DNA of 64,000 bases from Paenibacillus larvae subsp. larvae (GTDB taxonomy: Bacteria; Bacillota; Bacilli; Paenibacillales; NBRC-103111): contig NZ_CP019687.1 in the NCBI RefSeq assembly GCF_002003265.1, positions 3,725,501-3,789,500 of the forward strand, in the 5' to 3' direction. This document shows positions 53,298 through 62,274 of the stretch, piece by piece (within the stretch, counting starts at the first letter, position 1; each line of letters opens with the position of its first letter). The position numbers and the translations under genes are program-made. The notes beneath the pieces are model-generated. The model was given only the letters and a program-made list of their open reading frames with translations. It searched no databases and was not told the origin of the DNA.

Positions 53298-53690
53298 TTA
53301 ATCACTATACCAGTAGTTTGCATAAATCAAAATATTCATACAGGTAGGGTACCTTTTTTCTAATCCGGACTCAACGCCTATTCCCGGGCTGCTATGATCA
53401 TAAACCGTTCGGAGTTTGTCCGGATTCCTTTTGAGGTCCAATTTTCTCATGTCATAAGCTACTCCAATTTCAGACTCATGGTAATGTTCCTTTCGGTGAA
53501 CGGGTCTTGACTTGATCCTACGAGTACCCACCCTGCTAATTGATCCTCCTCCACAGCTACGAAGTAGTATCCCCCTTTCTCCAAAATCGGGCCAACAAGC
53601 TGTCTGACTTTCTCGTCTGCCGGGTTCACTCTGCCGAGCGTCCCTTCGAATAAGGATTGTGGCGAGAGTTGTTTATCTGATATTCAACTT
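53298..53690 (-). pseudogene. GNAT-like acetyltransferase remnant
   Basis: On the minus strand SPQSLFEGTLGRVNPADEKV, then GYYFVAVEEDQLAGWVLVGS and SSQDPFTERNI are in one frame, and the part YHESEIGVAYDMRKL in another. This looks like the middle of a small acetyltransferase (aVEEDQLAGWVLVG). Both ends are missing. The call is weak. Confidence 0.35.
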
Positions 53691-54120
53691 TTTGGGTTTG
53701 ATTGATCCAAAAATTTTACAAGATTCCGTTCCATTAGCTGCTTCTATATTAGCAGAGGAAGTGTGCCATGAACATAAGGGACGAATAAAGTCCAAAAAAA
53801 AACCCTCTATCGGGGTACCAGGCTGTAGGAGACAAAATCCTGTAAAAAGATTTTTTTATGAAAAATATCCCGACCATTCACTGTGAACTGCTCCCTTGTC
53901 AAGACAGTAGAAATAATTAAATGGAGATTGATGAATTACCGCTGATTTGTGGCCAACTTTTGAGATTGAACGTATAATAAAGAATCCACTCACTTGAACA
54001 ATGCGAAGTTGAGCTTTTAGAATTGACTTCCCTTGCGTTTTGACAGAAACGGAGGGACTAAGCTACAATTCAATTCATAATAATGAAGATTTATAGACTG
54101 CAAATGCGGGAGGATTTTAT
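53691..54120. other. Intergenic, nothing supported
   Basis: Only short open frames without ribosome-binding sites (for example 53659-53886). A/T-rich DNA just before 54121 should hold the promoter of the L,D-transpeptidase; GGGAGGATTTT is its ribosome-binding site. Confidence 0.4.
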
Positions 54121-54753
54121 ATGAAGCACACACGGCGAATTGTATTATTGATGATAGCTGCTCTATTGCCCGTTAGTCTGATGGCAGCTTGTTCACAATT
54201 AATATATAAAACGGAAAAGGCCAGCTCTGAAAAAAGCAAGTCTATTGAAAAGACGGAAACCTTATCAACAGAAACACCTAAGAACGTAAGAACAAAAACG
54301 GAGAAAAAAGAAATAGATTGGACAAAACCCTCAGGCGGAGAATATCCTGACATTAAAAATAAGGACTCCATCTGGATTGATGTGTCTACACAAAAACAGG
54401 AGGCATATATAAAAAATGGAAGCAAAATAATATACACTATGCTTATTTCGTCAGGCCTCGATCAAACAAAGGGTAATTCAACGCCAAAGGGTACATACTA
54501 TGTAGAACCTGAACGAGGTGAATGGTTTTTCTCCCAAAGATATCAGGAAGGCGGAGAATATTGGGTTTCATGGAAGAATCACGGAGAATTCCTGTTTCAC
54601 AGCGTACCCATGACCAAGGATAAGAAAGTTATTGAAAAGGAAGCAAAAAAATTAGGAACAAAAGCGTCACACGGGTGTATCAGGCTTGCTATTCCCGATG
54701 CAAAATGGATTTATGAAAACATACCTAAAAAAACCAAAGTGGTGATCAGTTAA
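54121..54753 (+). CDS. YkuD-type L,D-transpeptidase lipoprotein
   Basis: A 210-residue protein. Signal ending VSLMAAC, a Lys/Glu/Thr-rich linker (~25-70), then the YkuD domain: SIWIDVSTQKQEAYIKNGSK, STPKGTYYVEPERGEWF, EFLFHSVPM with the conserved His, and the active-site SHGCIRLAIPDAKWIYE with Cys. It cross-links peptidoglycan 3-3 or anchors proteins. Length fits a lipoprotein form. Monocistronic. Confidence 0.9.
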   Translation: MKHTRRIVLLMIAALLPVSLMAACSQLIYKTEKASSEKSKSIEKTETLSTETPKNVRTKTEKKEIDWTKPSGGEYPDIKNKDSIWIDVSTQKQEAYIKNGSKIIYTMLISSGLDQTKGNSTPKGTYYVEPERGEWFFSQRYQEGGEYWVSWKNHGEFLFHSVPMTKDKKVIEKEAKKLGTKASHGCIRLAIPDAKWIYENIPKKTKVVIS

Positions 54754-54888
54754 TTGAGAAAAAATTAATTCCGTCCCATTGACTTATCTTCGCTACTGTC
54801 CAATCACATAAGGGTTCAGTTTCTTGTATGTAAATCAAGGATTACCCTCAAAAATCTTATAATTAACATGAAAAAATGTATATATAAA

Positions 54889-54930
54889 AAGAGAACGCCG
54901 GGTTAAAACAACGTTCTCTTGATTTTTTAA
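54889..54930. terminator. Terminator between convergent genes
   Basis: AAGAGAACG and CGTTCTCTT flank a 14-nt loop, with GATTTTTT after it. It lies between the transpeptidase and rlmD, which converge. Confidence 0.6.
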
Positions 54931-55077
54931 TCTCTGATCTTAATCCTCAGATAGGCAGCATTCTAAGTCCAATACCACTGAAACTTTCGATCTTATCCAT
55001 CAATACCTTATTTTTAAAGTCACTGCCGTTCATCTTGAAAATCATGTATCGGGCAGAATGTTGAAAACTAAGGATTT

Positions 55078-56643
55078 CTAGGTATCGATTCGCTGTATTC
55101 TTATTACGCACTCTACATGCGCCGTCTGGGGAAACATGTCGACGGGCTGCACCCACTCGGCGCTGTAGCCGCCGCCGAGCAAGGTCCTGCAATCCTTCGC
55201 CAGAGTTGAAGGGTTGCAGGACACATACACCAGCCGCGGCGGCTTCGCGGCCAGGATCGCGCGCAGCAGCGCTGCATCGCAGCCGGTCCGGGGCGGATCG
55301 ACCACGACTACGTCGGGTCGAACGCCCTCCCGGACCCACTGCGGGAGCAGCTTCTCTGCACGGCCCGTATAGAAGCGGGCATTGCCAAGCCCGCTTCGCT
55401 CCGCGTTGCGGCGCGCGTCCTGCACGGCATCATCGATGATCTCGATGCCGCGCACTTCGCACGCCAAAGGCGCCAGCCACAGGCCGATCGTGCCTGTGCC
55501 GCAGTAGGCGTCGACGACGAGTTCGTCGCCGGTAAGGGCCGCCGCCTCCTTGACATAGTCATACAGATGAACCGTCTGGGAAGGGTTCAGCTGAAAGAAG
55601 GCACGCGGCGACAGTTCAAAGCGGAGCGGACCCAGCGTTTCCTCCAGACGGTCTTCACCCGAGAGATGTACTGTCCGCTCTCCAAATACCAGCGGAGTAT
55701 CGTCCGGATTCACATTGTGGGCGATCTCCGCCACCTCCGGCATACGCTGATGCACGGCCGAAACGAGTTTCTCATGTTTAGGCAGAAAGGGGGTAGCGGT
55801 GATTAAGGTGAGCTGTACTTTTCCGGTGCTTCTGGCCACACGCGCTACGATTGTACGCAGCACACCGCTGCGTTTTTTTTCGTTATACACAGGAATGTCA
55901 AGTTCAGAGACAATCTCTTTCATGACCTGCATGACATGATTAATGACCGGGTCCTGCACCAGGCATCCGGAAATATCGACCAGATGATGAGTACCGGGAG
56001 TATATAAGCCGGTTATCACCCGGCTGTCCCGGACTTCTGTCTGGAGTTGGGCCTTATTACGGTAATCCCAGGGATGATCCATTCCCCGGATGGGACGGAT
56101 AAGGATGCCGGCATTATCCCCCAAATATCTCCGGAATGACTCACGGACGATTTCTTCCTTAGCCGCAAGCTGGCTGCTGTAGGTCATATGCTGCAGTTGA
56201 CAGCCTCCGCACTGGTCAAAAACAGGACAAGGAGGTATCTGGCGGTCGGGAGAAGATTTCTCGATTTCTGAAGGCTTCGCTTCCAAATAGCCAGACTGTA
56301 CTTTAGTCACCTGGGCTTTGACTACTTCCCCTGTGATCGCTCCCGGAATAAAAACAGCTTTTCGCTTGTAATACCCAACCCCCTCTCCATTTATACCGAT
56401 CCGTTTAATAGTCACCACAATGCGATCCCCGGGCCGGACATCTTCAGCGGAAGAAACTGTACGGACGGATCTGTTTGGACGGTCATCTTTCTTTTTCCGA
56501 ATCTTCCGTTTGTCGTGGTTTTTTCTTTTATTCCCCGGGAAATCCCCACTTTTTACATGATTTTGTGGATTTATCCACTTTTTATCCCGTTTTTTAGAAT
56601 TTGTTTGCTCTTTTTGTTGATTGTATTCCAGATTTTCCTTCAT
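55078..56643 (-). CDS. rlmD: 23S rRNA (uracil-C5)-methyltransferase, RlmD/RumA type
   Basis: A 521-residue enzyme: basic N-terminal extension (QKEQTNSKKRDKKWINPQNH), TRAM domain (~75-130), the Fe-S cysteines CPVFDQCGGCQLQHM, then the SAM-binding core VDAYCGTGTIGLWL, DPPRTGCDAALL and the nucleophile Cys in YVSCNPSTLAKD. Activity: m5U in 23S rRNA. ATG 56643 after AGGAAGG is used. The 3' half (about 55080-55620) is ~65% GC in two 60-nt samples, clearly above the ~45-50% of the 5' half and neighbours. This suggests recombination with a high-GC relative. Confidence 0.88.
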   Translation of the reverse strand: MKENLEYNQQKEQTNSKKRDKKWINPQNHVKSGDFPGNKRKNHDKRKIRKKKDDRPNRSVRTVSSAEDVRPGDRIVVTIKRIGINGEGVGYYKRKAVFIPGAITGEVVKAQVTKVQSGYLEAKPSEIEKSSPDRQIPPCPVFDQCGGCQLQHMTYSSQLAAKEEIVRESFRRYLGDNAGILIRPIRGMDHPWDYRNKAQLQTEVRDSRVITGLYTPGTHHLVDISGCLVQDPVINHVMQVMKEIVSELDIPVYNEKKRSGVLRTIVARVARSTGKVQLTLITATPFLPKHEKLVSAVHQRMPEVAEIAHNVNPDDTPLVFGERTVHLSGEDRLEETLGPLRFELSPRAFFQLNPSQTVHLYDYVKEAAALTGDELVVDAYCGTGTIGLWLAPLACEVRGIEIIDDAVQDARRNAERSGLGNARFYTGRAEKLLPQWVREGVRPDVVVVDPPRTGCDAALLRAILAAKPPRLVYVSCNPSTLAKDCRTLLGGGYSAEWVQPVDMFPQTAHVECVIRIQRIDT

Positions 56644-57365
56644 CTTTGTTCCTTCCTGCATATGAAAATGGACATATATGTTCAGCATTTTCCTTCATCT
56701 TATGTCGTTTGAAAAACTTTTCAGGTCTATAATCTATGCAATATGCTGTTTCTACATGAATCTTTGTTCCGCGAGCCATTTGCAGATGGACTTGTCCGGT
56801 TGAATTTGTCTTTACTATATCATGTCCGTCTGTTAAAACAAATGCTTTACTTTGATCCCCCTATTCGCCATCGTCCATGAATTATTTACAAATCTGTCCG
56901 CTGCTTGTCGGTTTTTTTTGTTCCATATGGAACAATCGAACCTCACAGTTGTATTCATCTATCGAAGAATCAAAACTGAATCAGATATTAATCAACAAAG
57001 TCTTTACATAATCGCAGCCTGCAGGAATAACGGCGATGAACCAGATTCATTAGACATCGTTTGGTTTTTGTGTTTAGGAATCTTATGGTTGTTTTCGAGG
57101 AAATTGGCGGATTTTGGGCAAAAGTCTGGCGAATCGTGGGGGATTGATACCGAGTTGTATTTACCGGTTTTCGTAAAAGTTATTACTCATTTTGATGGAT
57201 TTGCAGCTTCTTTCGAAAACGGGATTGGGGGAATTGCATCCAGGTCATTCCTTATACAGCTTCTGTGAATACGTTTTCCTGTAAACGGGAATATTGAACT
57301 TATAACTAAATGACAGCGCTTTATTTAAATAAGAAGAAACTCGTTGAGCAGGGGGTAATCACTGT
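56644..57365. other. Intergenic, no gene supported
   Basis: The open frame at 56852-57268 lacks an RBS and known motifs; I regard it as non-coding. The region is A/T-rich and may include the rlmD promoter. Confidence 0.4.
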
Positions 57366-57593
57366 ATGCTGCTGTATCAGATGATTCGTATGCTGGAAGA
57401 CAAAACTGCACTGGATATAGCTATCCGCGAACAGAACGGGGATGGGGACGCTCTGATGCGGGAGAAGGCCAGACTGGAGGAGCAAATCCGTAAGCAGGCC
57501 AGCAGATGGCAGTCTGAATTTGCTGATTCAGATCTCGGGGCGGAGGATGGTCTGCTTACGGTACCTGAACTTGATCCTTATACTCCGGTCTGA
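57366..57593 (+). CDS. Unrecognised 75-residue protein
   Basis: A small charged protein (LLYQMIRMLEDKTALDIAIR, DALMREKARLEEQIRKQASR) predicted helical with an acidic end. GAGCAGGGGG is 9 nt ahead. No family or membrane segment. Composition is G/C-rich like the decayed frame behind it. Confidence 0.5.
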   Translation: MLLYQMIRMLEDKTALDIAIREQNGDGDALMREKARLEEQIRKQASRWQSEFADSDLGAEDGLLTVPELDPYTPV

Positions 57594-57604
57594 TTCTTCC
57601 TTTT

Positions 57605-57798
57605 ACTGATATTGTCAGGATCAAACGGGTGGAAGACGTGTTGGAGAAGTACTGGAATGCGCAACGGATGGATTACACCTTAATGAGAAAGAGATTTATA
57701 AGCATGTGGTATTGGAAAAGCTTCCATTCGATCTGTCACGGCTTCTTGATAAAGGCCAAGTGAATGATTCCGTCAGCACTTTGCTGATCATATATTAA
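57605..57798 (+). pseudogene. Gene relic
   Basis: Frame reads CQDQTGGRRVGEVLECATDG, LHLNEKEIYKHVVLEKLPFD and LSRLLDKGQVNDSVSTLLI, to TAA 57798. It is protein-like but has no start. It may be the tail of a lost gene. No family recognised. Confidence 0.35.
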
Positions 57799-57861
57799 TC
57801 TTCCCGACCGGAGAAGACGTGTATCTTTTAGTATACCCTGAAATTAACATAAAACCATAAA

Positions 57862-58025
57862 AATGGGATGCCCCAAAAATTGATTGGTGGTTTTTGATCC
57901 CTCTTAGAGTTAAATTTCAGCTGAAAAAGAACCTCCATCTCCACTTTGTCAGTGGATTGGAGGTTCTCTCGTATGGAATTTGGGACTGGCCCATTTATAC
58001 GAACACTTTTGGGACAGAGCTCCTC
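57862..58025. repeat. Possible MITE-like element with central hairpin
   Basis: GCCCCAAAA at ~57872 and TTTTGGGAC at ~58006 are near inverse repeats. Between them, GAACCTCCA..CCAC and GTGG..TGGAGGTTC (57929-57966) form a strong stem. This could be a decayed small mobile element; ends and target duplication are not clear. Confidence 0.35.
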
Positions 58026-58127
58026 AAACTATAGACATAATTTTTGAATACATCGCCTACAGGTAAAAGGTTTTGGCTATAGAGTGATAGCATGTCCTTT
58101 CATTCCGGGGAATAGCTAAGGCAAGAG

Positions 58128-59093
58128 TTAAGGTACAAAACTGCGAAGAACCGTCATATGGCCGTCCAGAGAGTATTTACCGAGTGTAGCCGGCAGAAGG
58201 AAACAATCCCCGCGCTTAGCATCAATGGAACCGTCTGCCCAGGAGATATAGCCGCTGCCTTCGGCAATTACAAAGAGAACAAAACTTTCCGCGTTTGTAC
58301 TCAGTTCCCACTTGCCGTTTACTCTTCCCTTTTGGACCAGGAAGTAAGGGGATTCGGCAATGGTCAGCCATTCCTGATCCTGCTTCAGATCCGTTTTCAT
58401 CTGAGTTGCTCCGGCACCTTCATATGCTGCCATATTGAGGGAATCTTCAATATGAAGCTCTCTTGGCTTGCCATCAAGGCCTGGACGGTTATAATCATAC
58501 AGCCGGTAAGTAGTATCCGAATTTTGTTGGATCTCCGCTACCAGTACACCTGCTCCAAGGGCATGTACGGTTCCGGCCGGAATGTAGAAGGAATCGCCGG
58601 CCTGAACGGAAACTTCTTGCAAAGAATCCAGAATGCGGTCTTCTTCAATTGCCTTTTTTAATTGTTCGCGATCAACGCCTTCCTTGAGGCCGTAGATGAT
58701 TTTGGCTCCGGGCTTTGCATCCAGCACATACCACATTTCGGTTTTGCCAAGCTCTCCCTTTGCCAATTTCTCATAATCATCACTAGGATGAACCTGAACG
58801 GATAAGTCATCATTGCAATCCAGGAGCTTTACCAGAAGAGGGAAACGCCCTGTTTTTTGGGAAAAGCCCTTGGTACCAAAAAGGATTTCACCGTAAGATT
58901 CACGAACTTCGTCCAATCCTTTCCCGGCAAACTCCCCGTTTATTACAGTAGAAGTGCCGTTGGGATGGTCAGCAATCATCCACCCTTCACCAATATGTCC
59001 TTCGGGAAGCTCCAGTCCGAATTGCTCCAGCGCTCTGCCTCCCCAAACACGTTCTTTAAAGTCCGGTTTGAATTTTAGAGGGTATGGTTTCAA
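58128..59093 (-). CDS. manA: Mannose-6-phosphate isomerase
   Basis: A 321-residue type-I isomerase joining mannose-6-phosphate to fructose-6-phosphate. Signatures: KPDFKERVWGGRALEQFG, LLDCNDDLSVQVHPSDDYEK with zinc ligands (Gln, His), GKTEMWYVLDAKPGAKIIYG, and AGDSFYIPAGTVHALGAGVL. Bacillus-type length. Single gene on this strand; facing the relics to the left. Confidence 0.93.
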   Translation of the reverse strand: MKPYPLKFKPDFKERVWGGRALEQFGLELPEGHIGEGWMIADHPNGTSTVINGEFAGKGLDEVRESYGEILFGTKGFSQKTGRFPLLVKLLDCNDDLSVQVHPSDDYEKLAKGELGKTEMWYVLDAKPGAKIIYGLKEGVDREQLKKAIEEDRILDSLQEVSVQAGDSFYIPAGTVHALGAGVLVAEIQQNSDTTYRLYDYNRPGLDGKPRELHIEDSLNMAAYEGAGATQMKTDLKQDQEWLTIAESPYFLVQKGRVNGKWELSTNAESFVLFVIAEGSGYISWADGSIDAKRGDCFLLPATLGKYSLDGHMTVLRSFVP

Positions 59094-59138
59094 TCGTACT
59101 CCCTACTTTCTGTTATATATAAGTATGTCCGGTTGACA

Positions 59139-59729
59139 TTATATCATTTTGGCGGTTTTTTCTAAAGCCAGGAGGTAGGGTGAGCCGCTTCTGCGGTTCA
59201 GGAACCGGTATTCAAGTACCTGGCATAAGTTCTGCGGGAGCTCTGCTGCCCATCGGGTTACCTTATCCGCTTCCTCCCGTCCGCCTTCGTGCCCGGGATA
59301 AAGAACCACAGTAAGGATACCTCCCCTCCGAAGTGAGGCAAGAGCCGCTTCCAGAGCGGGAAGGGTAGTATCCGGGCGGGTTATCGTCCGGGTTTCGGCT
59401 CCCGGCAGATATCCCAGGTTGAACATGGCTGCAGCAATCTTGCCTTGTTCTTGCTCGGGTAAGTAATCGGTCAGACGATGATGGCTATCCTGAATCAGGG
59501 TAACATAAAGAGCTGATGAAGGAAGCTCTTGTGCTAAGCGGTCCCGGGTATGCCGGATAGCCTCCTTTTGAATATCAAAGCCGTATACTTTTCCGGAGGG
59601 CCCGACTAGGCTCGCCAGAAACAATGTATCTACCCCGTTACCTGCTGTTGCGTCTATTACGGATTCACCCGGCTGTACTTTTTGCCGGATTAACTGATGT
59701 GCGTAACTAAGTACAGAAACAAATCCCAT
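59139..59729 (-). CDS. ytqB: Class I SAM-dependent methyltransferase (YtqB)
   Basis: A 196-residue methyltransferase: motif I DATAGNGVDTLFLASLVGPS, YGFDIQKEAIRHT and AAAMFNLGYLPGAETRTITR. It follows ytqA by 15 nt, the arrangement in Bacillus (YtqA-YtqB). In that context YtqB is proposed to modify tRNA, but the substrate for this copy is inferred. Confidence 0.85.
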   Translation of the reverse strand: MGFVSVLSYAHQLIRQKVQPGESVIDATAGNGVDTLFLASLVGPSGKVYGFDIQKEAIRHTRDRLAQELPSSALYVTLIQDSHHRLTDYLPEQEQGKIAAAMFNLGYLPGAETRTITRPDTTLPALEAALASLRRGGILTVVLYPGHEGGREEADKVTRWAAELPQNLCQVLEYRFLNRRSGSPYLLALEKTAKMI

Positions 59730-59744
59730 CCTGCTCTCTCCTGT

Positions 59745-60695
59745 TTACTTTTGGTAATATTTACCCTGCCATGTATTTCGTCTTATAAGTTCTGCGTCAA
59801 TGGCATTGAGTACTTCCCACTTTTTAAGGCTCCACATAGGGCCGACCAGCAGATCCCGCGGAGCATCCCCGGTAAGGCGGTGAACGATCATTTCGGGAGG
59901 AAGGATTTCCAGAGAATCTACGATCAGCTTGACGTATTCATCCTTCTCCAGGAATTTCACGAGCCCTTCTTTATATTGCCTGACCATGGAAGTCTTACGC
60001 ATCAGGTGGAGGAGATGAATTTTGATGCCCTGTACATCCATCGCAGCTGCAGCCCGGCATGTATCCATCATCATCTCATGTGTTTCGCCCGGTAGTCCGT
60101 AAATAATGTGGGAACAGATACGGATATTATGTCTCCGTAATTTTCCAACTGCATTGAGGTAGCACTGGGTATCATGTGCCCGGTTTATCAGATCGGATGT
60201 GGATTCATGAACCGTTTGGAGTCCTAGTTCCACCCATAAATAAGTCCTCTTGTTCAGTTCTGCCAAATATTCAACTACATCGTCAGGTAAACAATCAGGG
60301 CGGGTAGCGATGGAAAGCCCCACAACCCCTGGCTGCTCCAAAATAACCTCATAATATTCACGAAGTACTTCAACTGGGGCATAGGTATTGGTATAAGCTT
60401 GGAAATACCCGATATATTTGGCATCCGGCCATTTTTTATGCTGCAGGTCGCGGATGGTATTAAATTGCGTAACATGATCGTCCCGCCTGCTGCCCGCGAA
60501 ATCTCCTGAACCCCGGGCACTGCAGAACGTACATCCTCCTGAGGCAATAGTCCCGTCCCGGTTTGGACAAGTAAAGCCGGCATCAAGCATGACTTTGAAT
60601 ACTTTCGTCCGGAATTGGCTGCGCATTTCGTAATTCCATGTATGAAAACGTTTATCTCCCCACATCAGCGGGGAGGTTTCGGCTGCTGACTGCAT
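59745..60695 (-). CDS. ytqA: Radical SAM protein, TIGR01212 type (YtqA)
   Basis: A 316-residue radical SAM protein. The cluster motif is in FTCPNRDGTIASGGCTFCSA (C..C..C arrangement with extended spacing as in this family), then GYFQAYTNTYAPVEVLREYY and LWVELGLQTVHESTSDLINR. First gene of the ytqA-ytqB pair. Reaction not firmly known; a tRNA-modification role is suggested from context. Confidence 0.9.
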   Translation of the reverse strand: MQSAAETSPLMWGDKRFHTWNYEMRSQFRTKVFKVMLDAGFTCPNRDGTIASGGCTFCSARGSGDFAGSRRDDHVTQFNTIRDLQHKKWPDAKYIGYFQAYTNTYAPVEVLREYYEVILEQPGVVGLSIATRPDCLPDDVVEYLAELNKRTYLWVELGLQTVHESTSDLINRAHDTQCYLNAVGKLRRHNIRICSHIIYGLPGETHEMMMDTCRAAAAMDVQGIKIHLLHLMRKTSMVRQYKEGLVKFLEKDEYVKLIVDSLEILPPEMIVHRLTGDAPRDLLVGPMWSLKKWEVLNAIDAELIRRNTWQGKYYQK

Positions 60696-60865
60696 GTTAT
60701 AAACTCCTTTTATTTTTCCATTACTTGTTTTATTGTAGCCAATAATTTGCTTGAAAGCGACCCTTCCCCGATTCTTCCAAGAACTTACCGGTCTTATACC
60801 GATAAAACAGCCGCCTAAAGAGAAAAATAAAAACGCACCACCAACACGCTCGAAAGGGGAATGTC

Positions 60866-61351
60866 ATGAGAATGAAGAAACTTCGTTCCATTGCACTGAC
60901 AGCTGCTTTGGTATCCTCACTTGCCGTAGGAGGTGCGGCATCTGCTAACACTGCAGCCTCTTCAGGCAACGTGTCTGCTACTCCTAAGCCGACTCCTAGT
61001 ACAGTAGGAGGATACACGACAAACGGATACAATTACATGACGAATCCAAACCAGTATCCGAGTGGCGGACCTTATACAAATTATGTTACGGGTCAAGGAA
61101 CTCCGAACGTGAGAACAGGTATTTATGGCGGGTACACGGGAACTACCGGCGGTGTAAACGGGACATCCAATATGATGGACCGCGCCAGTACGACAGGGTA
61201 TACTCCCAAGGGAGTCAATGCCAATACGTACAGACCATACACAACAAACGGAACAAGAACGAACACTGCTAACTATGGATGGTTGGGATTGCTTGGGCTT
61301 TTCGGTTTAGCCGGGTTTGGTGGTCGCAATAGGGAACGTACCCGCAAATAG
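60866..61351 (+). CDS. Secreted Gly/Thr/Tyr-rich protein with WGxxGxxG-type end
   Basis: A 161-residue protein. Signal peptide (~1-27, IALTAALVSSLAVGGAASA), then low-complexity Tyr/Thr/Asn/Gly-rich stretches (GGYTTNGYNYMTNPNQYPSG and similar), and a hydrophobic end GWLGLLGLFGLAGFGGRNRE with basic tail, the WGxxGxxG pattern of anchored small surface proteins in Firmicutes. A second ATG lies at 60872. A terminator follows. Confidence 0.75.
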   Translation: MRMKKLRSIALTAALVSSLAVGGAASANTAASSGNVSATPKPTPSTVGGYTTNGYNYMTNPNQYPSGGPYTNYVTGQGTPNVRTGIYGGYTGTTGGVNGTSNMMDRASTTGYTPKGVNANTYRPYTTNGTRTNTANYGWLGLLGLFGLAGFGGRNRERTRK

Positions 61352-61356
61352 CATGC

Positions 61357-61391
61357 AAAGAGCATTCTCCTTGGCAAGGGAATGCTCTTTT
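61357..61391 (+). terminator. Terminator
   Basis: AAAGAGCATTC and GAATGCTCTTT form an 11-bp stem with a 13-nt inner loop that can pair further, followed by TT. Confidence 0.8.
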
Positions 61392-61548
61392 GCCTTTCCT
61401 GCGGTTTTATACATAAAAATCCTTTGATTTTTCGGGATAGATCGTCTATTATTTGAAACGGATTTTATTCTAATATTGGCTAGGAAACGCTAATCATTCT
61501 TTTCTGAACAGATAAGCCGTTTTCTTTTGTACAGGGAGGAAGCCGGTA

Positions 61549-62274
61549 ATGAGACTAAGAGGAAGAAAAGGGATTCGTGAATCCCTGGAAAAGCAACCGG
61601 AACTTGTGGTGCTGGAACCTAAATCTTTAAAGGGAAAATGGTCTGAAATATTCGGTAATAATAATCCTGTTCATGTAGAACTTGGAATGGGAAAAGGACA
61701 ATTTATCAGTAAGATGAGCAAAAAGAACCCGGACATCAATTTTATCGGAGTTGACATGTATGACGAGCTTTTGCGAAGAGCAAGCGAAAAAGCAAGGCAT
61801 ATTCATTTCGGGGAAGAAGGGGAAGGTAAAGAAAAGCATATCCGCAATCTGAAATTGGCATTATTCAACATTGAACAAATTGAGGATGTGTTTGATGAGG
61901 GGGAAATTGAACGAATTTACCTTAATTTCAGTGATCCGTGGCCAAAAAAACGCCATGCCCGCCGCCGTCTGACCCATAAAGGGTTTCTGAACAAGTACCG
62001 GCGGATCTTGAATAATCGCGGAGAGATTCACCAAAAGTCAGATTCGCTGTCTTTATTTGAGTTTTCCCTAAATTCGTTTGCGGATGAAGGGATGAGATTG
62101 CGGAATATTTCCCTGAATCTGCATGCGGAAGGGCCCCATCCTGATCACGTTATGACTGAATATGAGTCCAAGTTTCATGATAAAGGGATGAACATTTACC
62201 GTACTGAGGTATTAATCGGCTCTGTCGTTTTACATGAACACGAACAAGCACTTCAAGAGAAAAAGCAGTCCTAG
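61549..62274 (+). CDS. trmB: tRNA (guanine-46-N7)-methyltransferase
   Basis: A 241-residue methyltransferase adding m7G46 in tRNA. Core: VELGMGKGQFISKMSKKNPD, IGVDMYDELLRRASEKA, YLNFSDPWPKKRHARRRLTH (the family signature) and GEIHQKSDSLSLFEFSL. GGGAGGAAGC is the RBS. The stop overlaps the end of the facing glycosyltransferase gene by 4 nt. Confidence 0.93.
   Translation: MRLRGRKGIRESLEKQPELVVLEPKSLKGKWSEIFGNNNPVHVELGMGKGQFISKMSKKNPDINFIGVDMYDELLRRASEKARHIHFGEEGEGKEKHIRNLKLALFNIEQIEDVFDEGEIERIYLNFSDPWPKKRHARRRLTHKGFLNKYRRILNNRGEIHQKSDSLSLFEFSLNSFADEGMRLRNISLNLHAEGPHPDHVMTEYESKFHDKGMNIYRTEVLIGSVVLHEHEQALQEKKQS

Noticed and set aside
56852-57268. 138-codon open frame between rlmD and 57366
   Set aside because: No RBS, no known domain, and irregular composition.
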